From: Bradyrhizobium icense
GTDB lineage: Bacteria; Pseudomonadota; Alphaproteobacteria; Rhizobiales; Xanthobacteraceae
Direction of reading: 5' to 3'
Length of the DNA: 64,000 nt
NCBI RefSeq assembly: GCF_001693385.1
Contig: NZ_CP016428.1
Location: 7,740,001-7,804,000, forward strand
This document shows, piece after piece, positions 35,873 through 43,841 of the stretch (its first letter is position 1; the number at the start of each line of letters is the position of its first letter). The notes under the pieces are model-generated. The model saw nothing but the letters and a program-made list of their open reading frames with translations, ran no database searches and was not told the origin of the DNA. Made by a program: the position numbers and the translations under genes.

Positions 35873-36391
35873 GTGACGGACGTGCTGAGCGACCTGCTGC
35901 AACATTCCCTTCGCATCGTATTGTGCGGAACTGCCGCCGGGACGACGTCCGCCGCTGAGCGGGCCTACTACGCGCACCGGCAAAACAAGTTCTGGAAGAT
36001 CCTGCACGAGACCGGACTCACGCCGGAGTTGCTGCGGCCAAATCAATATCGCAATCTCCTGCAGTATCGGATCGGCCTGACTGATCTCGTGAAAGCGGGG
36101 GTGGGGATGGACCGCGCCACGCTTCCCAAATTGACAGCGGTGGATCGCGCCCGGTTGAGCAATGCCATCGCGACATTTCGTCCACGATTTCTCGCATTCA
36201 CCAGCAAGACCGCCGGAGAGAAATTCTTCGATAGCAAGCGCGACTATGGCGAGCAGCTTGAACCGATCGGCGATACCAGGGTGTGGATACTGCCGTCGAC
36301 CTCGGGCGCCGCCAATGGAAGCTGGCGTCCGGAGATCTGGCACCGCTTTGCGGATGAGGTCAGGGCGGCGAACGCGCGGGAGAGTCACTAA
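35873..36391 (+). CDS. Uracil/mismatch-type DNA glycosylase
   Basis: A 172-residue uracil-DNA glycosylase superfamily protein: IVLCGTAAGTTSAAERAYYA at residues 15-34 (motif A region GTAAG), NKFWKILHETGLTP, YGLTDLV-like IGLTDLVKAG, and the C-terminal motif LPSTSGAANG. It differs from classical Ung and Mug and resembles the class described from Bradyrhizobium with broad substrate range; that link is from memory and tentative. The GTG at 35873 is the start, 13 bp after the regulator gene, so they are probably an operon. Base-excision repair role. Confidence 0.8.
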   Translation: MTDVLSDLLQHSLRIVLCGTAAGTTSAAERAYYAHRQNKFWKILHETGLTPELLRPNQYRNLLQYRIGLTDLVKAGVGMDRATLPKLTAVDRARLSNAIATFRPRFLAFTSKTAGEKFFDSKRDYGEQLEPIGDTRVWILPSTSGAANGSWRPEIWHRFADEVRAANARESH

Positions 36392-36402
36392 TTTCACCAC
36401 CG

Positions 36403-36520
36403 CATCGCCCCTGCGAGCGCAGGGGCCCATAACCACAAATGCTCGTGGCGAAGAATAACGTCTCCCCGTCTGCCCTTTCGCCGGGCCGGGGCGTACGGGT
36501 CCCTGCTTTCATGACGATGT
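36403..36520. repeat. Probable dispersed repeat (GCGCAGGGGCCCATAACCAC type)
   Basis: The segment starts CTGCGAGCGCAGGGGCCCATAA and ends ACGGGTCCCTGCTTTCATGACG. It resembles the element at 40059-40178 in both ends, although it is more degenerate. It lies between the convergent glycosylase and PAN-domain genes. Confidence 0.45.
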
Positions 36521-36531
36521 GTACGCGGCCG

Positions 36532-37089
36532 CTACCGCACCACGCCTGACGTAAAGCCCGCTTTCCTTCGCGGCGGCTTGATGTCCTTCTTCAGGAAGCA
36601 GTGCGCTTCCTTGCCGGCATAGCCCGGCCGGGCATAGGTCCAGGCGCGGCATTTGTTGTCGGCGGCGCAGGCGGCCTTGCAGGCGTCGTCGCCGCCGTCA
36701 TTGCTCTTGAGGTCGAAGCTCTTGTAGTCGCCGCCAAAGCGGTCGATCGAGGTCTCCATGGCCTCGTTGCGCCGTTCGACCACGCCGGCGCCGCGCACGC
36801 CGGAGACGCAGCAATCGCTCTGCACCCGCGCCGGCACGTTGCTCTTGAGCCAGCACACCGCGCGGTTGGCAAGGGCGGTCGGATAGTTGAAACTCCAGGC
36901 CCGGCAGCGGCGGTCGCGTTCGCAGATCAGCGCGCATTCCGCCGGATCGCCCGAGATTACGGGGGCGCTGAAATAATCGCCGCCGGGTCGGTCGAAATTG
37001 GACTGCGCTAGCGCCGGGCGCGCGGATAGAGCCGCCGCCAAAAAGGCGAGCGCCACCATACACGCCATGAGCAGGCGACCAGTCCTCAT
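36532..37089 (-). CDS. Secreted PAN/Apple-domain protein
   Basis: A 185-residue exported protein. It has a signal peptide (MRTGRLLMACMVALAFLAAALSARPALA) followed by two PAN/Apple-like modules (about residues 30-100 and 110-180). Each starts FDRPGGDY or IDRFGGDY and has paired Cys with a CRAWSF or CRAWTY motif. Ten cysteines suggest disulfide bonds, so a periplasmic or outer location. PAN modules bind proteins or carbohydrates; the ligand is unknown. It has its own promoter region with a REP element upstream. Confidence 0.8.
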   Translation of the reverse strand: MRTGRLLMACMVALAFLAAALSARPALAQSNFDRPGGDYFSAPVISGDPAECALICERDRRCRAWSFNYPTALANRAVCWLKSNVPARVQSDCCVSGVRGAGVVERRNEAMETSIDRFGGDYKSFDLKSNDGGDDACKAACAADNKCRAWTYARPGYAGKEAHCFLKKDIKPPRRKAGFTSGVVR

Positions 37090-37168
37090 CTGCGGTAGCT
37101 TTCGAATGCGCGTTTCCAGCGCGGGATGACTTTCCTCGAAAAGTCGTCCCGCCCCCAGCCCGTTGATT

Positions 37169-37215
37169 CAGCATGATTTTTCGAAAGACCGGCAGGCGGC
37201 TTTCGGATCATGCTG
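37169..37215. repeat. REP-type inverted repeat
   Basis: CAGCATGAT at the left and ATCATGCTG at the right are inverted copies, with TTTTCGAAAGACCGGC and CGGCTTTCGG in between. A second copy of this element type is at 55824-55870. It lies between the PAN protein gene and gshA. Confidence 0.65.
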
Positions 37216-37288
37216 CATCGGCCGTCATTTGAGCGCCATCAACCTGTACGGCGGATGAACGGCCCGAAGGCCCAGGCAACCCGTTTAA

Positions 37289-38659
37289 TCAGAACGCGTA
37301 TTCCTGATAGACCGGCTCGACGGAGCCGCCCCAGTCGCCGTTGAACTTATCCAGCATCTCTTCGGCGGGCGTGCGGCCTGCTTCGAGGATGCGTTCCAAC
37401 GGTTCGAGGTGGCGGCTCTCGTCGCGGCCGGAATGGTCGACGCGGTTGCGCCGCCGCAAGCCCGCATGCGACAGCTTCAGGCATTCCTTCGCGATCTCGA
37501 ACAGATAGCGGTCCTTGATCCTGGCCTTGAAGCCGAAGCGCGGGACGTCGTCACGCAACGCCTGACGCTCCGCGGCGGTCCAGTGACTGACCAGCTCCCA
37601 GGCCGCATCGAGACTGTCATTATCGTACAACAGGCCAACCCAGAACGCCGGCAGCGCCGGCAGCCGGCCCCACGGCACGCCATCGGCGCCGCGCATTTCC
37701 AGATACCGCTTCAGGCGGACTTCCGGGAAGATCGTCGACAAATGGTTGGCCCAGTCGGACAACGTCGGACGCTCGCCGGGAAGCGAGTTATTGCGGCCCT
37801 CGAAGAAGGCGCGGAACGACGAACCGGCGACATCGATATAGGTGTCGCCGCGCTTGACGAAGTACATGGGAACGTCGAGCGCGTAGTCGACCCAACGCTC
37901 GAACCCCATGCCGTCCTCGAACACCCACGGCAACATGCCGGCGCGCGCGTTATCCGTATCGCGCCAGATCTCGGAGCGGAACGACAGGAAACCGTTGGGC
38001 TTGCCTTCGGTGAACGGCGAATTGGCAAACAGAGCGGTCGCCACCGGCTGCAGCGCGATCGACACGCGCAGCTTCTTGACCATGTCGGCTTCGGAGGAGA
38101 AGTCGAGATTGGTCTGCACCGTACAGGTCCGGTACATCATGTCGATGCCGTAGTTCCCGACCTTCGGCATGTAGTTGGTCATGATCTTGTAGCGACCCTT
38201 CGGCATCACCGGGATCTGCGACCGCGACCAGGACGGCGTCATGCCGAGGCCGAGGAAGCCGATGCCGAGGGGCGTTGCGATCTCGCGGACCTGCGCCAGA
38301 TGCGCCATCAGTTCGGACTGGGTCTGATGCACGGTCTCGACCGGCGCGCCTGACAATTCGAACTGACCGCCGGGCTCCAGCGAGATCGCCCCGCCGCCGG
38401 TGACGTCGTAGAGACCGATGATGTTGCCGCGCTCCATGATCGGCTCCCAGCCGAGCAGAAGCTGCATGCCTTCGAGCAGCGCGCCGATGCCGCGCGCGCC
38501 TTCATACGGCACAGGCTGATGGCCCTCCAGCGTGAACGGGGTCTTCTCGTGCTCGGTGCCGATGCGGAACTCGGACGGCGGCTTGATGCCGGCCTCGAGC
38601 CACGCGACGAGTTCGTCACGCGATTGCAGCGGCGTCATATCGATCTGGTCACGCGCCAT
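37289..38659 (-). CDS. gshA: Glutamate-cysteine ligase (plant/alphaproteobacterial type)
   Basis: A 456-residue enzyme that joins glutamate and cysteine, the first step of glutathione synthesis, in the cytoplasm. Family blocks are FRIGTEHEKTPF, GLYDVTGGGAISLEPGGQFELSGAP, VHQTQSEL, LGMTPSWSRSQIPVMPKGRY and MYRTCTVQTNLDFSSEADM. The class is the plant-like GCL2 type usual in Rhizobiales. The ATG at 38659 (MARDQIDMTPLQSRDEL) is preferred; the open frame continues upstream with a non-conserved leader. The Cys positions could give redox control, as in plant enzymes, but that is not shown here. Confidence 0.93.
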   Translation of the reverse strand: MARDQIDMTPLQSRDELVAWLEAGIKPPSEFRIGTEHEKTPFTLEGHQPVPYEGARGIGALLEGMQLLLGWEPIMERGNIIGLYDVTGGGAISLEPGGQFELSGAPVETVHQTQSELMAHLAQVREIATPLGIGFLGLGMTPSWSRSQIPVMPKGRYKIMTNYMPKVGNYGIDMMYRTCTVQTNLDFSSEADMVKKLRVSIALQPVATALFANSPFTEGKPNGFLSFRSEIWRDTDNARAGMLPWVFEDGMGFERWVDYALDVPMYFVKRGDTYIDVAGSSFRAFFEGRNNSLPGERPTLSDWANHLSTIFPEVRLKRYLEMRGADGVPWGRLPALPAFWVGLLYDNDSLDAAWELVSHWTAAERQALRDDVPRFGFKARIKDRYLFEIAKECLKLSHAGLRRRNRVDHSGRDESRHLEPLERILEAGRTPAEEMLDKFNGDWGGSVEPVYQEYAF

Positions 38660-38755
38660 GAAAAAATCCGGATATCTGGCGATTCGACCGAACGCGCCGT
38701 ATGGCCAAGGGGATGCGGACGGCGGCGTCCGCACCAACGAAACGTATCAAGGATG

Positions 38756-39244
38756 TCATCGCGCCGGCACGCCGTCGCGGGCGGCGGCCGCCTTGACGTC
38801 GGAGCAGGAGCAGCCCAGCCGGTCGAGCAGCCCGCAGAGCTTCAGGGCGTCGGCATCGGACAATTTGGAGCCGACGTGCTTTTCGATAGCAGCCGAATAG
38901 GCGCCCCACATTTTCTTCTGCAACTCGCGCCCGGCCTCGGTGATCTCCACGAACTGGCCGCGCTTGTCGATCTTGCATTCGCGCCGCGCCGCCAGCCCCT
39001 CGTCCACCAGCCGGTCGATCAGCCGAGAGGTCGAATATTGCGGGATCAGCATCTGCTTTTCCAGTTCCACCGGGCGCATTTCGCCGGACGGGGCGCGCGA
39101 CAGTTCCAATAACGCGTCATACCAGGCCAGCGGCGGAAAGCCGGCTTTCTTCAAATCCTGCTCGACGGCATCGAGCACCCGGCTCTGCACCCGCATCAGG
39201 CGGATCCAGGCGGCAGTCGCCTCGGTCGATGGTTTGCGTTTCAT
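38756..39244 (-). CDS. MarR-family transcriptional regulator
   Basis: A 162-residue winged-helix repressor: WIRLMRVQSRVLDAVEQDL, LLELSRAPSGEMRPVELEKQML, STSRLIDRLVDEGLAARRE and DKRGQFVEITEAG. A Cys-containing tail (LGCSCSD near residue 150) might sense oxidants or electrophiles; this is inference. The ATG at 39244 is chosen (seven residues later than the longest frame). It is divergent from a glutathione S-transferase gene, and a near-perfect inverted repeat lies between them. Confidence 0.9.
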   Translation of the reverse strand: MKRKPSTEATAAWIRLMRVQSRVLDAVEQDLKKAGFPPLAWYDALLELSRAPSGEMRPVELEKQMLIPQYSTSRLIDRLVDEGLAARRECKIDKRGQFVEITEAGRELQKKMWGAYSAAIEKHVGSKLSDADALKLCGLLDRLGCSCSDVKAAAARDGVPAR

Positions 39245-39280
39245 GGTCCGGTCCGTATTTGTCAAGGATCAGTGTACCGC

Positions 39281-39330
39281 ACTAAATGCAGCTGCATCAA
39301 TCTTGACTATTCCATGCAGATGCATTTAGT
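39281..39330. promoter_or_regulatory. MarR-type operator and GST promoter
   Basis: ACTAAATGCAGCTGCAT (39281-39297) and ATGCAGATGCATTTAGT (39314-39330) are inverted copies with one mismatch in 17. Each half is itself nearly palindromic around TGCAnnTGCA. A -35-like TTGACT (39303-39308) sits between them, facing the GST gene. This fits repression of both divergent genes by the MarR protein. Confidence 0.7.
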
Positions 39331-39365
39331 CATCCCGCCAATAATATCGAGGGAAGGAAAACCCG

Positions 39366-39980
39366 ATGAAATTGTACTATTCCCCAGGCGCCTGCTCACT
39401 GTCCCCCCATATCGCACTTCTCGAGGCTGGTCTGCCCTACGATCTGGTCAAGGTCGACCTGCGCGCCAAGAAGCTGGAGAACGGTGACGATTTTTTGAAG
39501 GTCAACCCGAAGGGCCAGGTGCCGGCGCTGGTGCTCGATAGCGGTGAACTGGTGACCGAAGGCCCGATCATCGTCCAGATGATCGCCGACAAGGCCGGCA
39601 AGAATCTGGCGCCGCCCCGCGATTCGGACGAGCGCTACAAGCTGCTGGAATGGCTGAACTACATCACGACCGAGCTGCACAAGAATCTCGGACCGATGTT
39701 CTCGCCGGTGCTGGCCGACGAGGCCAAGGGCTTTTTCAAGGACCGCGCCATGAGCAAGTTCAAGTACCTGGAAACGGCGCTGGCCGGGCGCGACCATCTG
39801 ATGGGCAAGCAATTCACCGTCGCCGACGGCTACCTGTTCACCATGCTGATGTGGGCGACCGACCGGTTGAAGTTCGATCTTTCTGATATGCCGAACCTTC
39901 TGGCCTACAAGGCCCGCATTGCGGCGCGCCCGAAGGTGCAGGAGGCGATGACCAAGGAAGGACTGCTGAAGGCGGCGTGA
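39366..39980 (+). CDS. gst: Glutathione S-transferase (beta class, GstA-like)
   Basis: A 204-residue enzyme with the thioredoxin-like N-terminal domain MKLYYSPGACSLSPHIALLE, including Cys10 of beta-class GSTs, and KVNPKGQVPALVLDSG, followed by an all-helical C-terminal domain. It conjugates glutathione to electrophiles or stores it. GAGGGAAGG lies upstream of the ATG. Divergent MarR gene and operator indicate regulated, probably inducible expression. A strong terminator follows at 40005. Confidence 0.93.
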   Translation: MKLYYSPGACSLSPHIALLEAGLPYDLVKVDLRAKKLENGDDFLKVNPKGQVPALVLDSGELVTEGPIIVQMIADKAGKNLAPPRDSDERYKLLEWLNYITTELHKNLGPMFSPVLADEAKGFFKDRAMSKFKYLETALAGRDHLMGKQFTVADGYLFTMLMWATDRLKFDLSDMPNLLAYKARIAARPKVQEAMTKEGLLKAA

Positions 39981-40004
39981 GATTTCGTCAACGGGAATAC
40001 GAAG

Positions 40005-40036
40005 GGGCCGGATCGAGGATCCGGCCCTTTCTGTTT
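40005..40036 (+). terminator. Rho-independent terminator after the GST gene
   Basis: A perfect 10-bp stem, GGGCCGGATC (40005-40014) with GATCCGGCCC (40018-40027), has a 3-nt loop and is followed by TTTCTGTTT. It lies 25 bp after the GST stop codon. Confidence 0.85.
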
Positions 40037-40058
40037 GTGTCACTGCTCCCTCCAGTGG

Positions 40059-40178
40059 TCGTCACTGCGAACGCAGGGACCCACAACCACAGGGAGCTGT
40101 TGTTGCAGAAGGCGTCGGCCAGGCTGCCTTATCGATAGATCACGCGGTATGGGTCCCTGCGTTCCGCAGGGACGACGA
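40059..40178. repeat. Dispersed palindromic repeat (ACGCAGGGACCCA type)
   Basis: The left end reads GTCGTCACTGCGAACGCAGG followed by GACCCACAACCAC. The right end reads TATGGGTCCCTGCGTTCCGC followed by AGGGACGACG. The ends are inverted copies. It lies between the convergent GST and beta-oxidation genes and has a probable degenerate relative at 36403-36520. Confidence 0.65.
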
Positions 40179-40199
40179 AAGATTTGCGCGAGCCGCGCC

Positions 40200-42413
40200 T
40201 TACGCCGCCTGCTTCTTCGGCGGGAAGCGGCCGTAGAAGGTCTCGCCGCTGGCCGCCATGTCTTCCAGCAGTTTCGGCGGAGTGAAGCGGGAGCCGTACT
40301 TGGCCTCCAGCTTGTGGCAGAGCTCGACGAATTTTCGCGTGCCCATGAAGTCGATATAGGACAGCGTGCCGCCGGTGAACGGCGCAAAACCGAAGCCTAA
40401 GATCGAGCCGACATCGGCCTCGCGCGGATCGGTGATGACGTGGTCCTCCACCGTGCGCGCGGCTTCCACCGCCTGCACCACCAAGAAGCGCTGCTTCAGT
40501 TCTTCCACGTCGATCGTATCGGGGTCGAGCTGCTTGGGTTGCAGCGCCGACAGGCCCGGCCACAGGCTCTTCTGACCCTTGCCCTTTTCGGGGTAATCGT
40601 AAAAGCCCTTGGCATTCTTGCGGCCGAGGCGGCCCTGCTTCTCGACCAGCTCGACCATCAGCTTCTTCTGATCCGGGTTGATGGCGTTGGGGCCAAGATC
40701 GGCCTCGGTCGCCTTGATGACCTTCAGGCCGAGGTCGAGGGCGACTTCATCCGACAGCGACAGCGGACCGACCGGCATGCCGGCCATCTTGGCGCAGTTC
40801 TCGATCATCGCCGGCGGCACACCTTCGAGGAACATCTCGTTGCCTTCGGCGATGTAACGGCCGACGCAACGGTTGGCGTAGAAGCCGCGCGAATCGTTCA
40901 CGACGATCGGCGTCTTGCCGATCACGCGCACATAGTCGAGTGCGGCGGCGAGCGCGACATCGCCGGTGTTCTTGCCGAGGATGATCTCGACCAGCATCAT
41001 CTTCTCGACCGGCGAGAAGAAATGGATGCCGATGAACTTGCCCTGCTCCTTGAAGCTTTCGGCCAGCGAAGTGATCGGTAGCGTCGAGGTGTTGGAAGCG
41101 AAGATCGCATCCGCCTTGAGGTACTGCTGCGCCTTGGCAAAGGTTTCCGCCTTGACCTTGCGGTCCTCGAACACCGCCTCGATGACGAGGTCGCAATCTT
41201 TCAGCGCGGCGTAGTCCGCGGTCGGGGTGATGCGCGCCAGCAGCGCGTCGCGGTCGCCGGCCTTGGCGCGGCCCTTGGCGATCTGCTCGTCGATTACCTT
41301 CTGCGCATGGGCCTTGCCCTTGTCGGCGCTTTCCTGGTCGCGGTCGATCAGGACGACGTCGAGGCCGGCTCGGGCCGAGACATAACCGACGCTGGCGCCC
41401 ATGAAGCCGGCGCCGATCACGGCGATCTTCTTCACCTTGGTCGGCGGCACGTTTTGCGGCCGCCGCGCGCCCTTGTTCAGTTCCTGCATCGACAGGAACA
41501 GGCTGCGGATCATCGCCGCGGCTTCCTTGGAACGCAGCACTTGCGTGAAATAGCGCGACTCGACGCGGAGCGCCGCGTCGATCGGCAACTGCAAACCCTC
41601 ATAGACGCAGCTCATGATGGCGCGCGCTGCCGGATAATTGTCGTAAGTCTCGCGGCGGTAGATCGCATTCCCCGCCGGGAACATCATCATGCCGGCCTTG
41701 GAGAACACCGGTCCGCCCGGCAGCTTGAAGCCCTTCTCGTCCCACGGCGCGACCGCCTTGCCGCCGCCCTTGATCCAGTCCTTCGCCGCCTTGATCAGGT
41801 CGGAAGCCGGCACGGTGGCGTGGATCAGGTTCAGCGACTTGGCCTTCTCGACCGTGACCGGATCGCCCTTGAGCAGGATCGTCATGGCATCCTGCGGCGG
41901 CACCAGACGCGGCACGCGCTGGGTGCCGCCGGCGCCCGGGAACAGCCCGACCTTCACTTCGGGCAGGCCGAGCCGGGTCTTGGGGTTCTCGGCCGCGACG
42001 CGGTAGTGGCAGGACAGTGTCACCTCAAAACCGCCGCCGAGCGCCAAACCGTTGATCGCGGCCGCCCACGGCTTGCCGCAGGTTTCGATGCCGCGCAGTA
42101 CCAGCGAAAATCGCCGGCTCTGGTCGAACAGCATCTGGTTCGCGGCCACCTCGCCCTTTTCCTTGAAGACTTTCGCGTATTCCTTGTTCATGCCCTCGAG
42201 CATGGAAAGATCGGCACCGGCGCAGAAGGCTTCCTTGCTCGAAGTAATGACGACGCCCTTTACCGCAGCATCCGCCGTGGTCTGCTTCAGGATCTCCTCG
42301 AGTTCGGTGGTCGAGGTTTCGTCCAGCACGTTCATCGAACGTCCCGGAATGTCCCAGGTGACGAGCGCAATGCCGTCGGCGTCGGTATCTACCTTGAAAT
42401 TCTTGAAGGCCAT
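40200..42413 (-). CDS. Bifunctional enoyl-CoA hydratase/3-hydroxyacyl-CoA dehydrogenase (FadB/FadJ-type)
   Basis: A 737-residue beta-oxidation enzyme. The N-terminal crotonase domain (residues 1-200) has LALGGGFEVTLSCHYRVA and GLPEVKVGLFPGAGGTQRVPRL. The dehydrogenase domain starts near 328 with the NAD motif IAVIGAGFMGASVGYVSARAG, then SNTSTLPITSLA and GIHFFSPVEKMMLVEII. C-terminal HAD helices complete it. It hydrates enoyl-CoA and oxidises the 3-hydroxyacyl-CoA. It is the last gene of an operon with thiolase and acyl-CoA dehydrogenase; a palindromic repeat lies in the 154-bp gap before it. Confidence 0.92.
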   Translation of the reverse strand: MAFKNFKVDTDADGIALVTWDIPGRSMNVLDETSTTELEEILKQTTADAAVKGVVITSSKEAFCAGADLSMLEGMNKEYAKVFKEKGEVAANQMLFDQSRRFSLVLRGIETCGKPWAAAINGLALGGGFEVTLSCHYRVAAENPKTRLGLPEVKVGLFPGAGGTQRVPRLVPPQDAMTILLKGDPVTVEKAKSLNLIHATVPASDLIKAAKDWIKGGGKAVAPWDEKGFKLPGGPVFSKAGMMMFPAGNAIYRRETYDNYPAARAIMSCVYEGLQLPIDAALRVESRYFTQVLRSKEAAAMIRSLFLSMQELNKGARRPQNVPPTKVKKIAVIGAGFMGASVGYVSARAGLDVVLIDRDQESADKGKAHAQKVIDEQIAKGRAKAGDRDALLARITPTADYAALKDCDLVIEAVFEDRKVKAETFAKAQQYLKADAIFASNTSTLPITSLAESFKEQGKFIGIHFFSPVEKMMLVEIILGKNTGDVALAAALDYVRVIGKTPIVVNDSRGFYANRCVGRYIAEGNEMFLEGVPPAMIENCAKMAGMPVGPLSLSDEVALDLGLKVIKATEADLGPNAINPDQKKLMVELVEKQGRLGRKNAKGFYDYPEKGKGQKSLWPGLSALQPKQLDPDTIDVEELKQRFLVVQAVEAARTVEDHVITDPREADVGSILGFGFAPFTGGTLSYIDFMGTRKFVELCHKLEAKYGSRFTPPKLLEDMAASGETFYGRFPPKKQAA

Positions 42414-42472
42414 GTTGGTTGCTCCCTCGGTGCCGGCAGCCGATCTCAGGCGCGGCGGTTAAGCTTGAATTT

Positions 42473-42563
42473 CGTAGGGTGGGCAAAGCGCAGCGTGCCC
42501 ACCATTGCTTGCGGAGTGCGTGATGGTGGGCACGGCGCAAAGAGCGCCTTTGCCCACCCTACG
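42473..42563. repeat. Palindromic repeat CGTAGGGTGGGCAAAG, copy 1
   Basis: A 91-bp element with ends CGTAGGGTGGGCAAAGCG and GCGCCTTTGCCCACCCTACG, and inner arms GCGTGCCCACCA and TGGTGGGCACGGCGC. A second copy of 93 bp occurs at 57861-57953. It lies between the thiolase and the FadB/J-type genes within the operon and could form a strong RNA hairpin there. Confidence 0.8.
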
Positions 42564-42567
42564 GCAG

Positions 42568-43776
42568 CTACACTCTTTCGATGATCGTCGCGGTCCCCAT
42601 GCCGCCGCCGATGCACAGCGTCACCAGCGCGGTCGATTTGTTGGTGCGCTCCAACTCGTCCAGCACGGTGCCGAGGATCATGGCGCCGGTCGCCCCTAAC
42701 GGATGACCGAGCGCGATCGCGCCGCCATTGACGTTGATCTTTGCATTGTCGATCTCGAATGCCTGCATGTAGCGCAGCACGACGGAGGCAAAGGCCTCGT
42801 TGAGCTCGAACAGGTCGATGTCCGACTTCTTCATGCCGGAACGCTCGAACAGCTTTTCGGTGACGTCGACCGGACCGGTCAGCATCATCGCGGGCTCCGA
42901 GCCGATATTGGCGAAGGCACGGATTCTTGCGCGTGGCTTCAGGCCGTGCTTGGCACCCGCTTCCTTGCTGCCGAGCAGCACCGCGCCGGCGCCATCGACG
43001 ATGCCGGAAGAGTTGCCGGCATGGTGGACGTAATTGACGCGCTCGATTTCGGGGTGTGACTGGATCGCGACCGCATCGAACCCGCCCATCTGCCCGACCA
43101 CCGTGAACGACGGCTGCAGTTGCGCCAGCGACTGCATGGTCGTGGTCGGGCGCATGTGCTCATCCTTGGCGAGGATGGTCAGGCCGTTGACGTCCTTGAC
43201 CGGCACCACCGACTTGTTGAAGCGGCCCTCGTCCCAGGCCTTGGCGGCCCGCTGCTGGCTCTGCACGGCGTAAGCGTCGACGTCGTCGCGCGAAAAGCCG
43301 TATTTGGTGGCGATCAGATCGGCCGAGACGCCCTGCGGCATGAAATAGGCCGGCACAGCCATCGAGGGATCCATCGGCCAGGCGCCGCCGGAGGCACCGA
43401 TGCCGACGCGGCTCATCGATTCGGCGCCACCGCCGATCACGAGTTCATGCTGGCCGGCCATGATCTGGGCGGCAGCGAAGTTCACGGCATCGAGGCCGGA
43501 GGCGCAGAAGCGGCTGATCTGCACGCCGGGAACGGATTCGCCGAGGCCCGCCTTGATCGCCGCGAAGCGCGCGATGTCGCTTCCCGCTTCGCCGACCGGA
43601 TCGACCACGCCGAGGATGACGTCGTCGACGGAATCTTCCGGCAGGTTGTTGCGTTCCTTCAGCGCCTGCAGCGGCACGGTGGCGAGCGCCAGCGCCGTGA
43701 CCTCGTGGAGCGCGCCATCGGCCTTGCCGCGGCCGCGCGGGGTGCGAACGTGATCGTAGACATATGCCTCAGGCAT
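42568..43776 (-). CDS. Acetyl-CoA acyltransferase (thiolase)
   Basis: A 402-residue thiolase. The nucleophilic Cys91 is in [11 protein letters not shown], the conserved NEAFA block follows near 330, and [15 protein letters not shown] and CIGGGMGTA (Cys388) complete the active site. It performs the thiolytic cleavage step of beta-oxidation in the cytoplasm. It lies 65 bp after the acyl-CoA dehydrogenase gene and before the FadB/J-type gene on the same strand. The 3-oxoacyl chain length is not known. Confidence 0.93.
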   Translation of the reverse strand: MPEAYVYDHVRTPRGRGKADGALHEVTALALATVPLQALKERNNLPEDSVDDVILGVVDPVGEAGSDIARFAAIKAGLGESVPGVQISRFCASGLDAVNFAAAQIMAGQHELVIGGGAESMSRVGIGASGGAWPMDPSMAVPAYFMPQGVSADLIATKYGFSRDDVDAYAVQSQQRAAKAWDEGRFNKSVVPVKDVNGLTILAKDEHMRPTTTMQSLAQLQPSFTVVGQMGGFDAVAIQSHPEIERVNYVHHAGNSSGIVDGAGAVLLGSKEAGAKHGLKPRARIRAFANIGSEPAMMLTGPVDVTEKLFERSGMKKSDIDLFELNEAFASVVLRYMQAFEIDNAKINVNGGAIALGHPLGATGAMILGTVLDELERTNKSTALVTLCIGGGMGTATIIERV

Positions 43777-43841
43777 GACGCCCTCCTGGTATGAGGATCA
43801 TAATATTATAGGCGGATCGAACGGGAAACGGCGAAAAATCT

